From: Deltaproteobacteria bacterium
GTDB lineage: Bacteria; Desulfobacterota; Deferrimicrobia; Deferrimicrobiales; Deferrimicrobiaceae
NCBI GenBank assembly: GCA_003105225.1
Contig: PQAK01000134.1
Location: 4,512-24,121, forward strand
DNA length: 19,610 nt
Reading direction: 5' to 3'
Shown in pieces: positions 19,270 to 19,610 of this stretch (positions are counted from its first letter, which is position 1; each line of letters opens with the position of its first letter). Made by a program: the position numbers and the translations under genes. A model generated the notes under the pieces. That model was not told the origin of the DNA and searched no databases. It saw only the letters and a program-made list of their open reading frames with translations.

Positions 19270-19610
19270 ATGAAGATCGCGGTGGTCCGGGAGATCCGGG
19301 AAGGGGAAAAGCGGGTCGCCCTCGTTCCCGAGTCGTGCCGGAAGCTTGCCGGGAAGGGAATCCGCATTGCGATGGAAAGCGGGGCAGGGGAACCGGCGTA
19401 CTTCTCCGACGATTCCTACCGAGAGTCCGGCGCGGAAATCGAGGCCGATGCGGCGGAACTCCTGGGGAGCGCGGACCTGGTCCTGAAGGTGCAGCCTCCC
19501 GCCGTCAATCCGGCGCTTGGGCGGCACGAGGCGGACCTGATGCGGGAAGGAGCGATGCTCCTGGGAACGCTGGCGCCGGCGCGCTGGCCCGAGGTGGTGG
19601 AAAAGCTGGC
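19270..19610 (+). CDS. pntA: NAD(P) transhydrogenase subunit alpha, N-terminal part (3' end outside window)
   Basis: The window holds the first 113 residues. MKIAVVREIREGEKRVALVPESCRKL opens the alanine dehydrogenase/transhydrogenase N-terminal domain; RVALVPE rather than the RVALTPAGV of alanine dehydrogenase, and SADLVLKVQPP with MLLGTLAPARWPE later, point to PntA. The enzyme transfers hydride between NAD(H) and NADP(H) coupled to proton movement across the membrane, normally with PntB (and sometimes a separate PntA2). The ribosome site AAAGGAG (19251-19257) is 12 bases from this ATG, longer than usual; a three-codon frame, ATG-CGG-CCA-TGA at 19262-19273, lies between and overlaps the start (ATGA). 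It is divergent from the Tad operon. Confidence 0.85.
   Translation, partial: MKIAVVREIREGEKRVALVPESCRKLAGKGIRIAMESGAGEPAYFSDDSYRESGAEIEADAAELLGSADLVLKVQPPAVNPALGRHEADLMREGAMLLGTLAPARWPEVVEKL

Noticed and set aside
19152..19300. Open frame from GTG 19152 running into pntA
   Set aside because: No ribosome site, basic and shadow-like sequence, and it is out of frame with the clear PntA start.

Overview
This window is a stretch of a high-GC Gram-negative bacterial chromosome. No tRNA, rRNA, CRISPR, transposase or phage gene is visible. Gene content (a complete-looking outer-membrane secretin-based Tad/Flp pilus operon, NtrC-type sigma-54 regulation, dodecin, PntA-type transhydrogenase, aspartate ammonia-lyase) fits a deltaproteobacterial lineage (Desulfobacterota/Desulfuromonadota-like). 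That placement is inference from gene style and base composition, not a phylogeny.

Layout. (1) 1-1203, plus strand: the 3' end of aspartate ammonia-lyase, then a 32-residue signal-peptide-like small ORF whose stop overlaps the start of a TVGYGD potassium-channel-like membrane protein. (2) 1205-2207: a MarC-family membrane protein on the minus strand, divergent from a dodecin gene that has a good sigma-70-like promoter overlapping a GTATAC palindrome pair. (3) 2333-3747, minus strand: an orphan HicB-like protein, a small zinc-ribbon protein, an unrecognised winged-helix-like protein, and a single-domain receiver in which the phospho-accepting Asp is a Glu. (4) 4024-7796, minus strand: a three-gene cassette of a PstS-like periplasmic binding protein, a membrane PAS histidine kinase and an NtrC-family sigma-54 activator, preceded by a TTGATA-N18-TAGAAT promoter and ending before a hairpin with a U-rich tail. 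(5) 8036-8695, plus strand: an isoprenylcysteine methyltransferase-like membrane protein. (6) 8703-18808, minus strand: the Tad operon, in transcription order flp1, flp2, tadE-like, cpaB/rcpC, cpaC/rcpA, tadG-like, cpaE/tadZ, cpaF/tadA, tadB, tadC, and a winged-helix AAA ATPase. (7) 18809-19269: a 461-base AT-richer divergent regulatory region. (8) 19270-19610, plus strand: the start of NAD(P) transhydrogenase subunit alpha.

How the parts work together. The Tad genes would build a Flp pilus: two pilins, TadE/TadG minor pseudopilins, secretin CpaC with CpaB in the outer membrane/periplasm, the CpaE localisation ATPase, the CpaF motor and the TadB/TadC inner-membrane platform. The prepilin peptidase (TadV/CpaA) and TadD are not in the window and must be elsewhere. 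Upstream of flp1 there is a near-consensus sigma-54 promoter (TTGGCACGATCTTCGC, GG-N10-GC spacing), so the pilus is probably switched on by a bacterial enhancer-binding protein; the NtrC-family regulator of region 4 is the only one in the window and is a candidate. Strong RNA hairpins lie between flp1 and flp2 and just after flp2, at the start of the tadE-like frame; they could set pilin expression far above machinery expression. The least explained pieces are the AAA ATPase translationally coupled to tadC, the Asp-to-Glu receiver with its unrecognised partners, and the binding protein/kinase/activator cassette with no transporter genes.
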